Below, piece by piece: positions 38,080-49,362 of a stretch of 64,000 bases of DNA. Source of the stretch: Blasia pusilla (lineage: Eukaryota; Marchantiophyta; Marchantiopsida; Blasiales); NCBI GenBank assembly GCA_050084515.1, contig CM114272.1, positions 61,442,001 to 61,506,000 of the forward strand. The letters run 5' to 3'. The first letter of the stretch is position 1, and every line of letters begins with the position of its first letter. Below the pieces are notes generated by a model. That model searched no databases. It saw only the letters and a list, made by a program, of their open reading frames with translations, and was not told where the DNA came from. The position numbers and the translations under genes are program-made.

Positions 38080-39830
38080 TACTTCTCTATTGTATGGGAA
38101 AGATATGATAGAGTTCGATGAGTTCATTGCGACATTATTTTCTAGTGAGTTTAGAAAGATGTCAATAGAGGAGGAGAAGAACTTAAATGCTCTTATCGTC
38201 AAGTAGGCCAAGTGGTAGGAGTTAGAGCAAAGGAAAATGCATATCAAAATCTTGATCTAACAATAGCAATGTGAAAGACATATGTTGGATCTCTAGAAAG
38301 GCATGTCACATTGAAGAAATACTATATAGAGGGCTAGAGAAAGGACTCACATAGAAACTTACATGGAGAGAAAGGTCATACCTCTAAACATGCTAGAGTG
38401 CCAAAGTCACATGGAGATGTATAACTATGCACAAATGGTAACTTTTGAAAGAGATAACTTCCCTAACAAAAGGATTATAGCTTTTGCTTATTCTTACCAA
38501 GTACGTCCTCACAAAGAGTACTTCTATACCTATCATATTTGGGCTAGTGGAAAGATCTTGATGGTGAGCAGCATACCATACAAGATGGTTGGAATTGGTT
38601 CCGTCCTTAAGACATTTGATGGGATTTTCAAACACAAACATAAGTATATGTCCCTTAGTTGCAAAAAAAGTTCCATTTGTTTTGGTGCATTGGATAATAA
38701 ATGGGTAGCAGAGTGGGTAGTTTTAAGAGTCTCTAAATGAGCCTAGCCCGATCTTGATGAAATACAAGAAGATTGGAACCTTTTACATGCTTGAAGGTGG
38801 CATTGTTATAGGTGTGGTTGTTGTAGCAACCATGATAGATGGAGATATAACTAACATAACATAGTTATGGCACTTGAAATTGGGTCATATGAACAAAGGG
38901 AGATTGAGAGAGATGTCAAAATATGGGTTTTTGAAGGGATTGAAGTCTTATAAATTAGATTTCTCTCAACATTACGTTTTTGGCAAACAATTTAGACTTA
39001 ATATTGGTTTATATCCGACAAAGGAAGCTCTAGATTATATACATATATAAATGTATGACATCTTGGATATATTGCTTCACAACCTAGAATGTTGTATTTT
39101 TCCAACTTTGTGGATGCCTTCTTTTGGATGGTGTGGATTTAGTGATTTGAGAAAAAATTGAGGCCTTCTTTATCTTCAAAAAATGGAAGAGAAAGATAGA
39201 GAAGTAGAAAAATCGAAGGATCAATTGTATACAATCCGACAATAGTGGAGAGTATTGGTTTGGGAAATTTTAACAATTCCATAGGAACAAAGGCATGATC
39301 TATCATTTCACCACTCTTGGTACATCTCAATAGAATGGAGTGATAGAGTAGATGAACAGAGACATGTCATAGAGAGCTTGCAACACTTGAAAAATGAAAT
39401 ATGGCAAAAGAGCTTGTGAGTATGAGTAGTAGATACAACATATTATCTGATAAACAAATCTCTTGCTATTACTATTGGATATAAAATTGACGTAGAATTG
39501 TGGTGTGTTACTAACACAAACTACTCTACACTTAGAGTGTTTGGGTACCATGCAAAAGAAGATGTCCAAGTTAGACCCAAAGGCTAGAAAGTGCATCTTT
39601 CTATAATATCATAAGGAAGTAAGGGAATATAGACTCTGGGATCTTGGAAATGCATGATTGTTGTGAGTAGAGATATGTTTTTTGATAAGAAGCATAATCG
39701 GGGATCTCACTTCCACAAATATACCCTATCACGTGCGACAAAGTAAGGGGTTTTTTAATTGCGTCCCTCGGAAGACTTATTAAGTTTTGTGGAAGAACAA
39801 TAGGGTTCAATTTATTCCATAATGCTCATA
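38080..39830 (+). pseudogene. Ty1/copia relic: gag end, protease, GAG-pre-integrase, integrase
   Basis: Order and motifs are those of a plant copia polyprotein, read across many stops. A broken zinc knuckle (CWIS..ACHIEE) is at about 38284-38320. The protease neighbourhood includes YFYTYHIWASGKILM, MVGIGSVLKTFDGI and FGALDNK in the open frame 38363-38740. The GAG-pre-integrase signature WHLKLGHMNKGRLREMSK starts at about 38869, then VFGKQ. Integrase remnants include QSDNSGEYW near 39220, NGVIE and KLDPKARKCIFL. The protease active-site DSG is not found. Dead and old. The RT half is not adjacent; a similar-age RT relic lies at 50.2 kb. Confidence 0.85.
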
Positions 39831-41911
39831 AAAGAACAATAGGGTTTTTATATTAGTTTTCCTTCCATGGAAGACATTCACATACGATAGAGTTAATACT
39901 CACAAAATATATATATAATTTTTTTGCATAACAATTTTTTTATTTATTTCAAAACTAATTTTATATAATATTTTTCCTCCCTAGGTAGGAAATTCTTTGA
40001 TTCTTTGCAAGGAAATTGAGAGGGAAAAAGATATTTTTTCTTAAGTGGTTTCCTCCCTTAACCATTTTCCCACTATTTCTCCTAAGTAGACTTGAACCCG
40101 GTTTGGGTTTAGGGAAAAACCTTCCAAGGAAAGACGAATAGCCGCCACTCAAAAGAGGAGTTTGCAAGCAAGTACGGGCGGGTTGTAGGGAGGTTTGATG
40201 ATCGAGCAAGCTTCAATCAATCCTCTGTCAAGTTCTTCCCGAATAGCGGACACGTTGAAAAGATTTCTTCGATCCATGGTGACTAATATTTACTTGTGAA
40301 GCAGCTCGAGGCATATTTTTTTCAATTGGATCTACATCCTACAATACTTGAATCTCGGACGTACGGACAGTGCTTCTCTCGAACCGTACATGTATGTCTA
40401 TCATTTCGTCTTATTGTTGAAGTTGGTTCACCATTGTTCAACATTGGTCGGTTTATTGCTATCCACCCTCGTGTTTTCAAGCTGATTCAATTAAGCATGT
40501 GACCTCTCTTTCTTTTGATTCACATTTGGTCGTGGAAGGAATAAGACTTGGTCGTGAAAGAGAGATATTTACAACCTAATCCGTCCAACAAAAATCTTCC
40601 TCTCCTTGCCATCTCTCCGTTGAAGTCCTTTGCTTCTCCATAGAGCCACTATGAGCTTGCCTCTTGTAATGCCACCATGCGCCAACCTCATACGAGCACT
40701 CAATTACAGTATTCAGTTGCACCCGTAGTTTTCCAACACAAAATGTGTGGTTGAAAGCTGAAACTAATGTCATCTCTTGTGGACAATAGTGTATAGAGTG
40801 ATCAGAAAATTGATTTTTTCTGCTTGTTGCTAATCATATTTCAATCTTTGACCTCTACAAAAACACTTTAAAATATGCAAGTCTCTATGAGCGTTGTTGT
40901 TAAGCAAAACTCATTGTTGTGGCGATTCCCCATGCAATAGTGCCTACTGTAACTTATGAGGGCAAGATTATCTTTAAATCCACCCTTGTAAATTAGTTGT
41001 CTTGCAATCCTTTCATATCAAAAGACATGCTAACTCAAATAGCCCAAAAGACAAATTACACTCATGGCAAGGGAAAGCAGCGTGATCCTAATTGCCCAAC
41101 TTGTTTGGTTGATGTTGGTAGTAATATCGCAATTTTGTTTGAATCTACAACAGACGTTGGCCCTTCCACAAGATAAAAAAAGTCAAAGAAAGGAAGGGAA
41201 AAGAGACACAACTTGCAGTGGAGGTAAGAGTTGCAAAAAAAGAGTACTGGTTAGGGTGTATTATGTTCATGATTCAAAAGAATGGTACACATTGGTCAAG
41301 ACGTCATAGGGCCTTGGACTTCATGGACATGCTTGTACCTCCTCATGGATAGAAGGGAAGCATTTTTCGTGTCATGAGTAATTGGTAAATGTCTTCCGGT
41401 CATGGTAACAACAAAACCTTGTTCTCTTATGATGCAGTAGATGTACAATGGATTGATATTGAAATGATGATTTCTAATGTGAACTTGACAATGAAATCAG
41501 GGGTAAATATTATAATTATATATATATTTATTTATTTATTTGATTCAGTTGACTTACATGCTTTGACTACAAACATTCAGAGTGTGAGTTAATCTTGGTG
41601 AATTTTTTTTATGTTTGAGATATGTTGGTTTCAATATTTTAGTGGATTGTGCTTAAGTGTAGTTGACATTGTTGAATTGTGAGTAGATTAGTGGGAAGGA
41701 GTAGGTTAGGGGGATGACATATTGGTTGATTGAGCTTCTTGCTCAATTAGGGAATTGAATCCCCCTTTATCATAGTGTAAGGACAACATGTTGGATGTTA
41801 TCTTAACTCGGTACTTTTCTTTTCTTTCAAGGCCTTATTTATTTGAATTGATTGCTTTACTTAAAGAATTTTAGGGGTACCAGAAATGAAAATTTGCTCC
41901 TTTAAAGTACA
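39831..41911. other. AT-rich intergenic DNA
   Basis: No identified gene. One frame at 41064-41309 is listed separately. The rest shows no domain or repeat that I can name. Confidence 0.4.
41064..41309 (+). CDS. Possible exon with signal peptide (doubtful)
   Basis: 81-residue frame beginning MARESSVILIAQLVWLML, a good signal-peptide or membrane-anchor profile, followed by a basic stretch (DKKSQRKEGKRD). GGAGGTAAGAG at 41220-41230 would be a plausible splice donor, giving a secreted first exon of about 54 residues. No homologous family is recognised and no second exon is evident, so this may be chance. Confidence 0.15.
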   Translation: MARESSVILIAQLVWLMLVVISQFCLNLQQTLALPQDKKSQRKEGKRDTTCSGGKSCKKRVLVRVYYVHDSKEWYTLVKTS

Positions 41912-42337
41912 CTAGTAAGGTGTCTGTGCGATGCACCAAAAATAGAGAAGTGTTTGAAGAGCTAGTGTATAGCCTGTGAAAGGAAGATATTAATGATGTT
42001 ACATATAAATTAAATTTTGTTTCTTACTTCCCGCTGCTTGTGAAACATTTTCTTGATGCGTAATTGCCACGTGTCAAGCATAGAGGTGTTTGCAAAATCA
42101 AGAAAACACTCTCCCATAGTAGTATAGAGAAGGTGCTCGTACGATACACCCGAAATAAAAAAAGTGTTTGAAGAGCTAGTGCATAGCCCGTGAAGGGAAG
42201 AGATTAATGATGTTGCAAATAAATTCAAAATTTTTTTGGCTGCCCGTAGCATGTGAAACAATTGTTTTGCCCACTTGCCATGTGTCAAGTAGAGAGATGT
42301 TTGCAAATCAAGAGGCACTCTCCCATAATAATATAGA
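41912..42337 (-). mobile_element. Non-autonomous Helitron, head-to-tail dimer
   Basis: On the minus strand the element begins TCTATATTATTATGGGAGAG at 42337 and ends CACCTTACTAG at 41912, with host A before and host T after: the A/T insertion, TC start and CTAG end of Helitrons. The 3' end has the expected hairpin sequence (GGTGCATCGCACAGACACC). It consists of two ~213-bp units in tandem: unit 1 42337-42129, unit 2 42128-41912. At the junction unit 1 ends CGAGCACCTTC and unit 2 starts TCTATACTACTATGGGAGAG without a CTAG between them. No coding sequence. Confidence 0.82.
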
Positions 42338-42424
42338 TAAGTGTGAGAAATTTATTTATTGTCACTTATAAGTTACCTAAGGGGTCTAGACCCTAAAATG
42401 TCGTAGGTGATGTAGAGCTTTCAG

Positions 42425-42532
42425 ATTGTGACCCTGTCGTGCGCATACACATCGTTACACAACATACATCGTTATCACCGAACACACACACAAACAGACA
42501 TGATCCCATGCTAACTCATGGCATCCAAATAA
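42425..42532. repeat. R1 LTR-like repeat, copy c, left part
   Basis: GCGCATACACATCGTTACAC and the following ACATACATCGTTATCACC block match the starts of other R1 copies (63.46 kb, 62.99 kb). The copy stops at 42532 and resumes at 49526, so the Ty3 element was inserted into it. Confidence 0.65.
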
Positions 42533-42695
42533 CGAGACAAGAAGTACCAAAATATCTCCAATCGCCCCCCTAGCTGGTGGTTAGGTCCCTCTAACTCCAG
42601 ATAGCCATCTATCCCTACCTACCATGACATACATCTCTCGGACGCTAAGAGCAAGAAGGCCAAGTGCTCATGTGGCCCCATCGTTAGTCGCCTTC
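42533..42695 (-). repeat. 3' LTR of the Ty3 element
   Basis: Nearly identical to 49363-49525 over the first ~150 bp (about five differences by eye, including CCAAGTG versus CCGGGTG). The match weakens over the last 10 bp. The termini are imperfect: CGAGAC on the left, where the other copy's right end reads GTCTCA, suggesting an original TGAGAC...GTCTCA inverted end. Confidence 0.75.
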
Positions 42696-42748
42696 CTGTC
42701 ATCCATGTCAGAGAAAAATTCGGGATCAAAACCTACCTAGTATCTCCT

Positions 42749-43342
42749 CTATGTACATCTGGGACACATCCATCGTCCCCGAGGAACCCTAGTGAGAGGT
42801 GGCGTCAGACATGCCATATGCCAACCTCTCGAACAACCATCACAGACTAGCATCGTGGCCGCACCACGGGCAGAACCACACAACATATAACGCAAGCTTG
42901 CAGGAACTACGGCTAAGCTCGGATCCACTATACCATCAATATTAGGAAGGTGACATGGTGCACAATTACGCACATGCTCCTTCCATACAATACCATCGCG
43001 TCCCTCCATTAAGAGAATACCGGATGCCAAAACGTCACGCACTCTCAAGATAGTGCACTCTGCAGTCACATCCAACATCGTCGGTGGCGTCTGCTGCAAG
43101 TAGACATAATCTCCTTGATGAAACCTGCGGATAGTTGGTCGATAACCACCACCCCGAATAGTCGCATACCTCAACGTATCGGATGCTGCGCAATCGCCAA
43201 GTTCTCGAACGCCATGGGCATCACTCTCTGAAACAATCAGCCCTCTAAGAACATGCTTGCATCCATACATCTGGGTCATCAAGGTCCAACACCTCACCAG
43301 CATCTTGACAAATGGCCGGAGGTAAATCTGGCTCTCGGCCAT
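42749..43342 (-). pseudogene. Integrase C-terminal region ending in a PHD-finger-like domain
   Basis: After the catalytic core, the frame holds FHQGDYVYLQQ (integrase C-terminal beta-rich region) and then GILLMEGRDG. It finishes with a zinc-binding module over the last 48 residues (42752-42895): Y-x2-C-x11-C-x2-C-x4-H-x2-C-x14-C-x2-C. This is the C4HC3 pattern of a PHD finger, including VCDGCSRGWHMACL and the GRWMCPRC end. The first ligand is tyrosine (codon TAT) where cysteine (TGT) is expected, a single-base change. In chromoviruses this position carries a chromodomain; PHD fingers typically read histone H3 tails. Confidence 0.82.
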
Positions 43343-43957
43343 AAAGTAGCAAATACGGTGAAAAAGATGCTAAGGATGCTTGCCTGCTGAATCTGTATCC
43401 CATCGCCAACCATGTCAAGTGGAGGTCCCAATCTCCTAGGTGACCTCTCTGCAAGCCAAACTTGCGTAAATCCCTCTTCATCGTCTGCACAACTCTCTCC
43501 GCTAATCCATCCGCCTCGGGATGATCTTGCAAAGTCGTGCGGTGGTCGATCAACGCCTGATCACACAAGGCTTGGAACTCACCGCAAAACTCGTACCTTG
43601 GTCCGTCAACACCTCAGCCGGTGCGCCATAATGACTCAACACTTTGTCAAGGAAGGCATAAGCTACTCCCTCACTCGCTTTGTCAGGCAATGCAACCAAC
43701 TTGATCCACTTCGAGAAGTGCTCGATCATCACCAACACATAACGATTGTGACGCTCCGTCAAAGGCAAAGGTCCTGCAAAATCCAAACTCCATCTATACC
43801 CTAAGCCCATGATTGGTAATGGATGCAACTGTGGAGTCGGAGCATTGAACGATGCTCGGACCCAATCACACACCATGCACCTGGCAACAAAGCTGGCTTT
43901 GAACGCCACCGCATGCCTCGCCACCAATACTGAATCTGGAGCAAGCTGTACGTCCAC
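43245..43957 (-). pseudogene. Integrase catalytic core (split by frameshift)
   Basis: Frame 43957-43550 holds the end of the zinc-binding region (CMVCDWVRAS), then WSLDFAGPLPL with the first catalytic D and LTDQGTSF with the second. Frame 43568-43245 continues with HPEADGLAERVVQT, which carries the catalytic E. The D, D, E triad is therefore present, but the frame shifts between the second D and the E. The upstream HHCC region is readable only across stops between 44050 and 43957 (GHFGVKW, YWWRGM). Confidence 0.87.
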
Positions 43958-44049
43958 TTCACCCCAAAGTGACCCAACTCCTAGTGGGCATGTTGCACTA
44001 GTTGTGCTCTCTGCAAAAGATGCGGCACTACGCGTACTCTACCATCCTC

Positions 44050-44511
44050 TCAAACCCTCAAAACATGTGTCCCCTCCCAACGGAACCGTCTGGCCCGCTG
44101 TAGGATCCGATCCCGCTCTCTAGCATCCACGATGCTCGCAACGCTGCCAGTACGAAAGTACTCCAAGACTACTCCATCATCATGAATATCTCCGCCACTT
44201 GTCGTGTCCTCACGGTCCTTGGGATCCAAGGACTCTCCACTAGACCTCGCCATCGAAGTCTCCACACTCTGGCTCTCCATAGCCAACATGCCTAGAAAGG
44301 CTGACGCGTGCCATCTTGGCACCGACTCCTCATCACTCTCTCCATGCCATCGAGCTCCAATCGCATCTCGCTGACTCAGGCATGGGTTACGACTCAACCC
44401 ATCTGCATCCTGGTTGAGCGTCCCAGGTCTATGTACCATCTGAAAATCATACTCCTGCAACAACAGAGCCCATCTCGTAAGCTTCCATGTAAGCTTGTCG
44501 GACTCCATCAA
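44050..44511 (-). pseudogene. RNase H end and RT-integrase connector
   Basis: Contains ESDKLTWKLTRWALLLQEYD and VHRPGTLNQDADGLSRNP, the standard end of Ty3 RNase H. A long acidic linker follows before the integrase zinc-binding region. The preceding TITDHQPLKWL-type segment is readable just upstream across the junction at 44569-44594. Confidence 0.88.
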
Positions 44512-44568
44512 CCACTTCAGTGGTTGATGATCAGTGATGATGGTAAAGGGGTTGCCGAATAAGTAACA

Positions 44569-44594
44569 CTCAGGTGTTACTTATCTGTCCAGTG
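44569..44594. repeat. 11-bp perfect palindrome at a deletion junction in RNase H
   Basis: ATAAGTAACAC and GTGTTACTTAT flank a 4-nt loop. On one side the minus-strand frame reads AYASCSNNTGQ, on the other YLFGNPFTIITDHQP. In Ty3 elements these are normally separated by about 20-25 residues that include the catalytic glutamate. That block is missing, and the palindrome sits exactly at the join. Confidence 0.85.
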
Positions 44595-45442
44595 TTGTTT
44601 GAGCAGCTAGCGTAAGCCACCACAAACTCTCTATCCTCATCATCTTGCTGGGTGAGCACCACTCCAAGCCCCAACATGCTCCAATCTGTGTGCAACCGGA
44701 AAGGACGCCCCCTGATCGGTCTCTTCAAGATGGGCGCAAACGTAAATCTATCCTTGAGCAACTGAAATTTTTGCTCATGCTCATCCCCCCAGTGCCACTC
44801 GTGATCCACCTTGGTCAACAAAGTCAGCGGCTTCGCAATCGAACTGAATCCCTTGACGTATCGCCGATAGAAGTTCGCCAATCCCATGAATGCACGAACA
44901 CCGCTCACATCTATAGGGCGTGGAATGCATGAGATAGCCTCTACCTTTGTCTGCTGAACACCAAGGCCCCCTGGGTATATTGTAAGACCCAAGTACTCAA
45001 TCTGGTCGTAGAAGAACTTGCACTTGCTTGGATGTAGCTTCAGCCCATGTAATTGCAATCGTCAAAACACATCCTCTAGATGTCGTTCATGCTCCTCAAC
45101 CGTGGCGCTAAAGACTACGATGTCATCAATATAACACCTAGCAAAATCCAGACGAGCCAAGATCCTATCCATCACCCTCTGAAACTCAGTCGGGGCGTTC
45201 TTTAACCCAAATGGTAAGAACCGCCACTGGTACAAACAATCCTTCTTGTGAGGATCGATGCCCCAAAATGCCGTCTGCTCCGTGTCCTCCAATCTGATAG
45301 GCAGCTGATGGTATCCGGCTCGCAAATCCAATGAATTGAAGACCTTTGCGTGACCAATCGCATCAAGGATCTCCTCAGGGGTGGGCATGGCATACCTATC
45401 AGACTTCGTTTGCCAATTGATAGGTGAGTAATCCCCACACAT
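44570..45442 (-). pseudogene. Reverse transcriptase and start of RNase H
   Basis: Frame 45442-45062 has MCGDYSPIN, FNSLDLRAGYHQL, FLPFGLKNAPTEFQRVMD and the catalytic YIDDIVVFS. The same frame continues after a TGA at 45062-45064 with LQLHGLKLHPSKCKFF, FMGLANFYRRYVKGFS and the RNase H start (LHTDWSMLGLGVVL). Family comparison predicts arginine (CGA) at the TGA, so the stop fits a C-to-T transition. Dead as it stands. Confidence 0.92.
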
Positions 45443-45446
45443 CCCC

Positions 45447-46139
45447 CTATCTATCCAGCAAGGGTGTCATCGTAGCACTCCTTGCTACCTCGTGTTCCTC
45501 AGACCCGTCACACTCCGGTGCAAACGCCTCGCTCCACGCAGTCTGCATGTGCTCAATTGCCAATCGTCGAAGCTCCTCAGTCGAGCCCCACAACGGCACC
45601 CCTCCTCCACGCAATGATGCAACTACCATAACACTCCTCTCCTTAGAAATGTCAGGAACGGGAGTATCCTCTGCATGGACATGCCCCTCAATCAAATCAC
45701 CGGGCCAAGTGATGGCACTGCTAAATGTTGCTAAGGTCGCCATCTCTCATGGCCGTTGCTCGATCATTGCACATGTGAATCGAACGGGTAATGAGCTAAG
45801 GCGCCCATCACCTGACTGCCATCCTAGTATGTAGGACGCTGACTCCTCCCAGTAATCGAGGGAAAACCCCATTGGGTATAACACTGCTCCACCAACCAAG
45901 ACGTCGTAGGACTCTGCATTAGTCACTATCGCCTTGGCGCGCACCACGGACTCATCTGTAGGATGTCCCGGGTGAATCCTCACCACGACCTCTTGTCGGG
46001 TGATATATTGCGTGGTACTCGCTCCACCCAAGGATGTCTGTATCCGGAATGGACAACACTCCACATTGGCTCTCGTCAAGCCCAATCCTCTGAATGACGC
46101 TTTCCCCAACATCAGGGGTTGCGCTCCTGAGTCCAACAA
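45447..46139 (-). pseudogene. Aspartic protease and protease-RT linker
   Basis: MLDSGAQPLMLGKASFRGLG contains the retropepsin active-site D-S-G-A. A downstream hydrophobic YDVLVGGAVLYPMGFSLDY matches the flap and C-terminal part. The open frame continues through a linker (45743-45447) in the same frame before shifting into RT. Confidence 0.85.
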
Positions 46140-47166
46140 GACGCTCTGCGGACTAAAAGCTCACCAACTAGAAGACCTCTCCTTGGTTATCTAGCAACAC
46201 AACACCAGGAGAAGCCATGGCACGCTCTATCACGGGTCTAGCGGGCATCTCCGCCATCCCTAGCAGCCGCAGCTTGCCATGAATCTGACGTGGACGGTCC
46301 GAGCATGCGCTCCAAGGGCAAGTCCATCACCTCCTCTGCAATCACCTCTGAACCTGATGCAGGAACTCCAACTCCGCGCTCACATAGCGGAGCGGCCAGC
46401 CGAAAAGCCTCGGCGGGCATACCCCCAACGTCATAACATCGAAAGCAGAAAATAAAGGAGTGCGGTACACAACGGTGGTCGCCCCCAACAATGTGCTCGA
46501 TATATGCCCCTCCTGAGCATCAACAATAGGAGTCGTTGCACTCACTTCTCCCATCGCCCTCCGTGCCTGCACACCAACAACATCACCAACTCTCAAGGAA
46601 CTTTGATGAGGACCCATCGATGGGGTCCTCATCGCTTCGGAAAATGTGAGAGACTGAGGAAGCCTAGTCTATTTTATGGCTTCCCCTCGCTGTGGATCCA
46701 ACTCTGCGGTTGCTCCACGCGTCACAACTGCAACGGCCTCCATCTTGGCAACCCCGCACATCCAACCACGATCCTCCAGATCTCTGGCTACTCCATATGA
46801 TGTCAATGCCACGGATCCGGCATCGGGTAACCTCAATGCCATAGCGGCAATCTGCTCCGGTAGTTGCTGTATCTCGAGCAGCCATCCCAGCCTCACGTTC
46901 GGCGTCTCCCTCGGCGCGTCTAGGTGGTGGTTCTCTACCTCCTCCACGGGCAACTCCACCACCCTGTCGGGCAGCTCCAACTCCTCGTCCCCCAACGGGA
47001 CCACCTGGTGCATGATCTCTAGGCCCACCCAAACCGGCTACTCGCTCTGGTGCCCTCTTTGGCCCTCGTTCCGGACGTAACTCAGGATGTAAACTGAAAC
47101 ACCTGGCGCGTGTATGACCATACAATAGTCACATTGATGACCTCCTGGTGCAGCACCATCTCCTCC
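46140..47166 (-). pseudogene. Gag-protease intervening region (frameshifted)
   Basis: The second zinc knuckle is split: CDYC lies in the gag frame and YGHTRARCFSLHPELRP in another frame (47125 onward). After it, the frame 47028-46669 (LDAPRETPNVRLGWLLEIQQLP) looks more protein-like than its competitor, implying another shift. Frames at 46632-46342 and 46420-46238 continue towards protease. The last one matches the relic at 19933-20166. Confidence 0.7.
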
Positions 47167-48213
47167 TCAATGCTGAGGCATACGTCCATGACCTTGACGA
47201 GTGCAATGGCGCTGATGATGGGCTCCACCACATGACCAACAAGTAATAGTAGGCGGCTGCTGTTGAGCCGCATATGAAGGCGTACGTCTCTGTGCCACGT
47301 GCTCCCGGTATCCTTCCTGAGCTCGTGGTGCCACAATTGACCTATCTCGGAGTCCACGTTGCTGCACAGGTGGTACGGCCAATCGCGACTGCTCTCGCCC
47401 AGAACCCATGGTGGCTATGCTCTCCTCCGCCATATTGCGCTCAATGTTCTTGGCGGTCCTAAAAACATCTCTCAACGTAGGGGAGGTGTTCATAAGAAGC
47501 ACCTCCTCCCGCACCCGTGGCCGTAGGGTCTGGTCAAGCATCGCGTACCATGACTGGATAGCCTGAGCCTCTATCACCCCCTGAGTGACGTTGATCAACC
47601 GGCGCAAGCGAGTGTAAGCCTCACGTAAACTCTCACCCGGGCCCCTCTGGAAGTCGTGGATGCTCCGCAACTTCTCTGTCCGTATCCCTTGGTAGCTCGC
47701 CCTCAACTCAGCAAAAAACTCAACCACCAGGTTGAACCTGGGACAAACTCGACTAGACGGTGCAACTGCTCCCGTGCAAGTGATCCCTCCTAAAAAGTCA
47801 CTAGTGGAAGAGGAAGTAGCCTCTCCTAACTCCTCCTCCTCATCTGGGAACGGCTCCGTCCATGACACATAGTGTGGGTCGTAGTAGAGTCGCCATGCCT
47901 CAATCTCCTGGGCATATCTGTGGGAAAACTCATGGTAATCGTCCATGGGTGCCCCCTCTAAATGCTGGAACATACCGTTCCATGCTATAAACGGGTTAAA
48001 CTCTCTAGAGTTCCTGGCCCGTTGGGAGTCACACCAACTCCTAAACTCTGCTATGAAATTGTGCAACTCAATCGTACCTACTACACCTGAAAACCTATGC
48101 GGTCCTCTACCCCGATCATCCATCTCGTACGCCCAACTGGTAGGACCACTCACAATGTGTGGCGATGTGCTAAAAAACTCCTCTACACCCTCCCCCTTGT
48201 CTGACAATGACAC
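47167..48213 (-). pseudogene. Gag (capsid and first zinc knuckle)
   Basis: 348-residue frame with a retrotransposon gag core (HNFIAEFRSWCD, FFAELRASYQGIRTEKLRSI, RQGPGESLREAYTRL-type region). It ends with a CCHC-like knuckle CWSCGGAHHQRHC of the C-x2-C-x3-H-x4-C form frequent in plant Ty3 gag. A TGA stops it shortly after. The protein would coat the genomic RNA in cytoplasmic particles. Confidence 0.85.
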
Positions 48214-49362
48214 AGAAGGAGCTCGAGGTGGTCCATGAAGTGAAGACCCTCAGAACCTCACGCCACTCCGCGTAAAACCTCGAGAGCTACTCTCGGGTTC
48301 ACCACCTCGCCTCTCAAAGTCCCGAACGGACGTTGATGACCCTCGTGCCCTTCTCACCCAATCACTCTTGCCTTGCGAGTAATCCCTCAATCACTCATCC
48401 CAAACATGCGGCACTCAATCTACACTCTCCCTCCCCGAGACATGTAACGTGGGGCAATAAGCGGCGTGGTGGGCAAATCGATCAGACTATCATTTCATTT
48501 ATAATCTACCCTCAACTTCGGACATCCCACACATATCTATGTCCCCTAAACCACATACATAAATGATGCTCTCACCATCCACACATCCAGTATCCCCAAA
48601 TAAACTACCCAAATCCCATAATCCCTCACACGTGCAGGGTAAAGGACCAGAATGGGTAACCTGAACACATGTCGATGTTGCTCCTCAGCAACTGCAAATC
48701 TCGACTCCAACTCGGTCGTAGAGACAACTCCTCCAATCAGCAAGTCATATTCCTCCCGTACTGACGTTGCTCAAAACTCCTCAATAGACGGTGCGGTTCC
48801 AGCGGAACGGTGCGGCGTTGCGGCAAAGCGCATTTAACGCGACTTAACGACACGGCCCTTGATGATGGGATGCGGCACTCGGCGGCATACCCTCCTCAAT
48901 CAACAATAAACCCACACTCTGCTCCACAATGCCGGAGCGGCTCCGCGATCGAGACGGTGCGGTGCGGCCACGAGCGGCACAGCGCGGCAATCGGCGGCGC
49001 GTTGCGGCTACGGGCGTCACGTCACGGTACCCGATCGTCGTTGAGCGGCTACCAATCACAACATAATAACATGAAATCAAAACTGAAACACTATTGTAGG
49101 AGGTCATATGCCACCACATGTTGATGACGGTGGCGGCCAAAACAAAGTACGTAATGGCGACGCAAGTCCGAGAATCAACAAACGTTGTGGAAGATCCTCC
49201 ACTCCGTAATGGCGGCATGGCAACCAAGGGTGGACAACAGACGGTGGACCATTGACGGTGACGTTTGACCATTGACGGTGAAGGTTGAACGTTGACCGTT
49301 GACGGTGACTATGACGGCGACGGCCGCCGCCGGTGTGGTGGCTGGTTTAGGGTAGAACAAGA
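48214..49362 (-). other. 5' leader of the Ty3 element with CG-rich segment
   Basis: Between gag and the 5' LTR. The section 48780-49070 is dense in CGG/GCGG words and full of short inverted words (for example CCGGAGCGGCTCCG). It shares the GCGGCCACGAGCGG...TACCCGATC block with 18577-18700 in the same plus-strand orientation. Near 49.25 kb a short unit TTGACGGTGA / TTGACCGTTGACGG repeats several times. No primer-binding site recognised. Confidence 0.6.

Noticed and set aside
46664-47125. Arginine/glycine-rich 153-residue frame in the Ty3 element as a real protein
   Set aside because: Only its first ~17 residues (the second zinc knuckle) are gag-like. The rest has the composition of an off-frame CG-rich translation.
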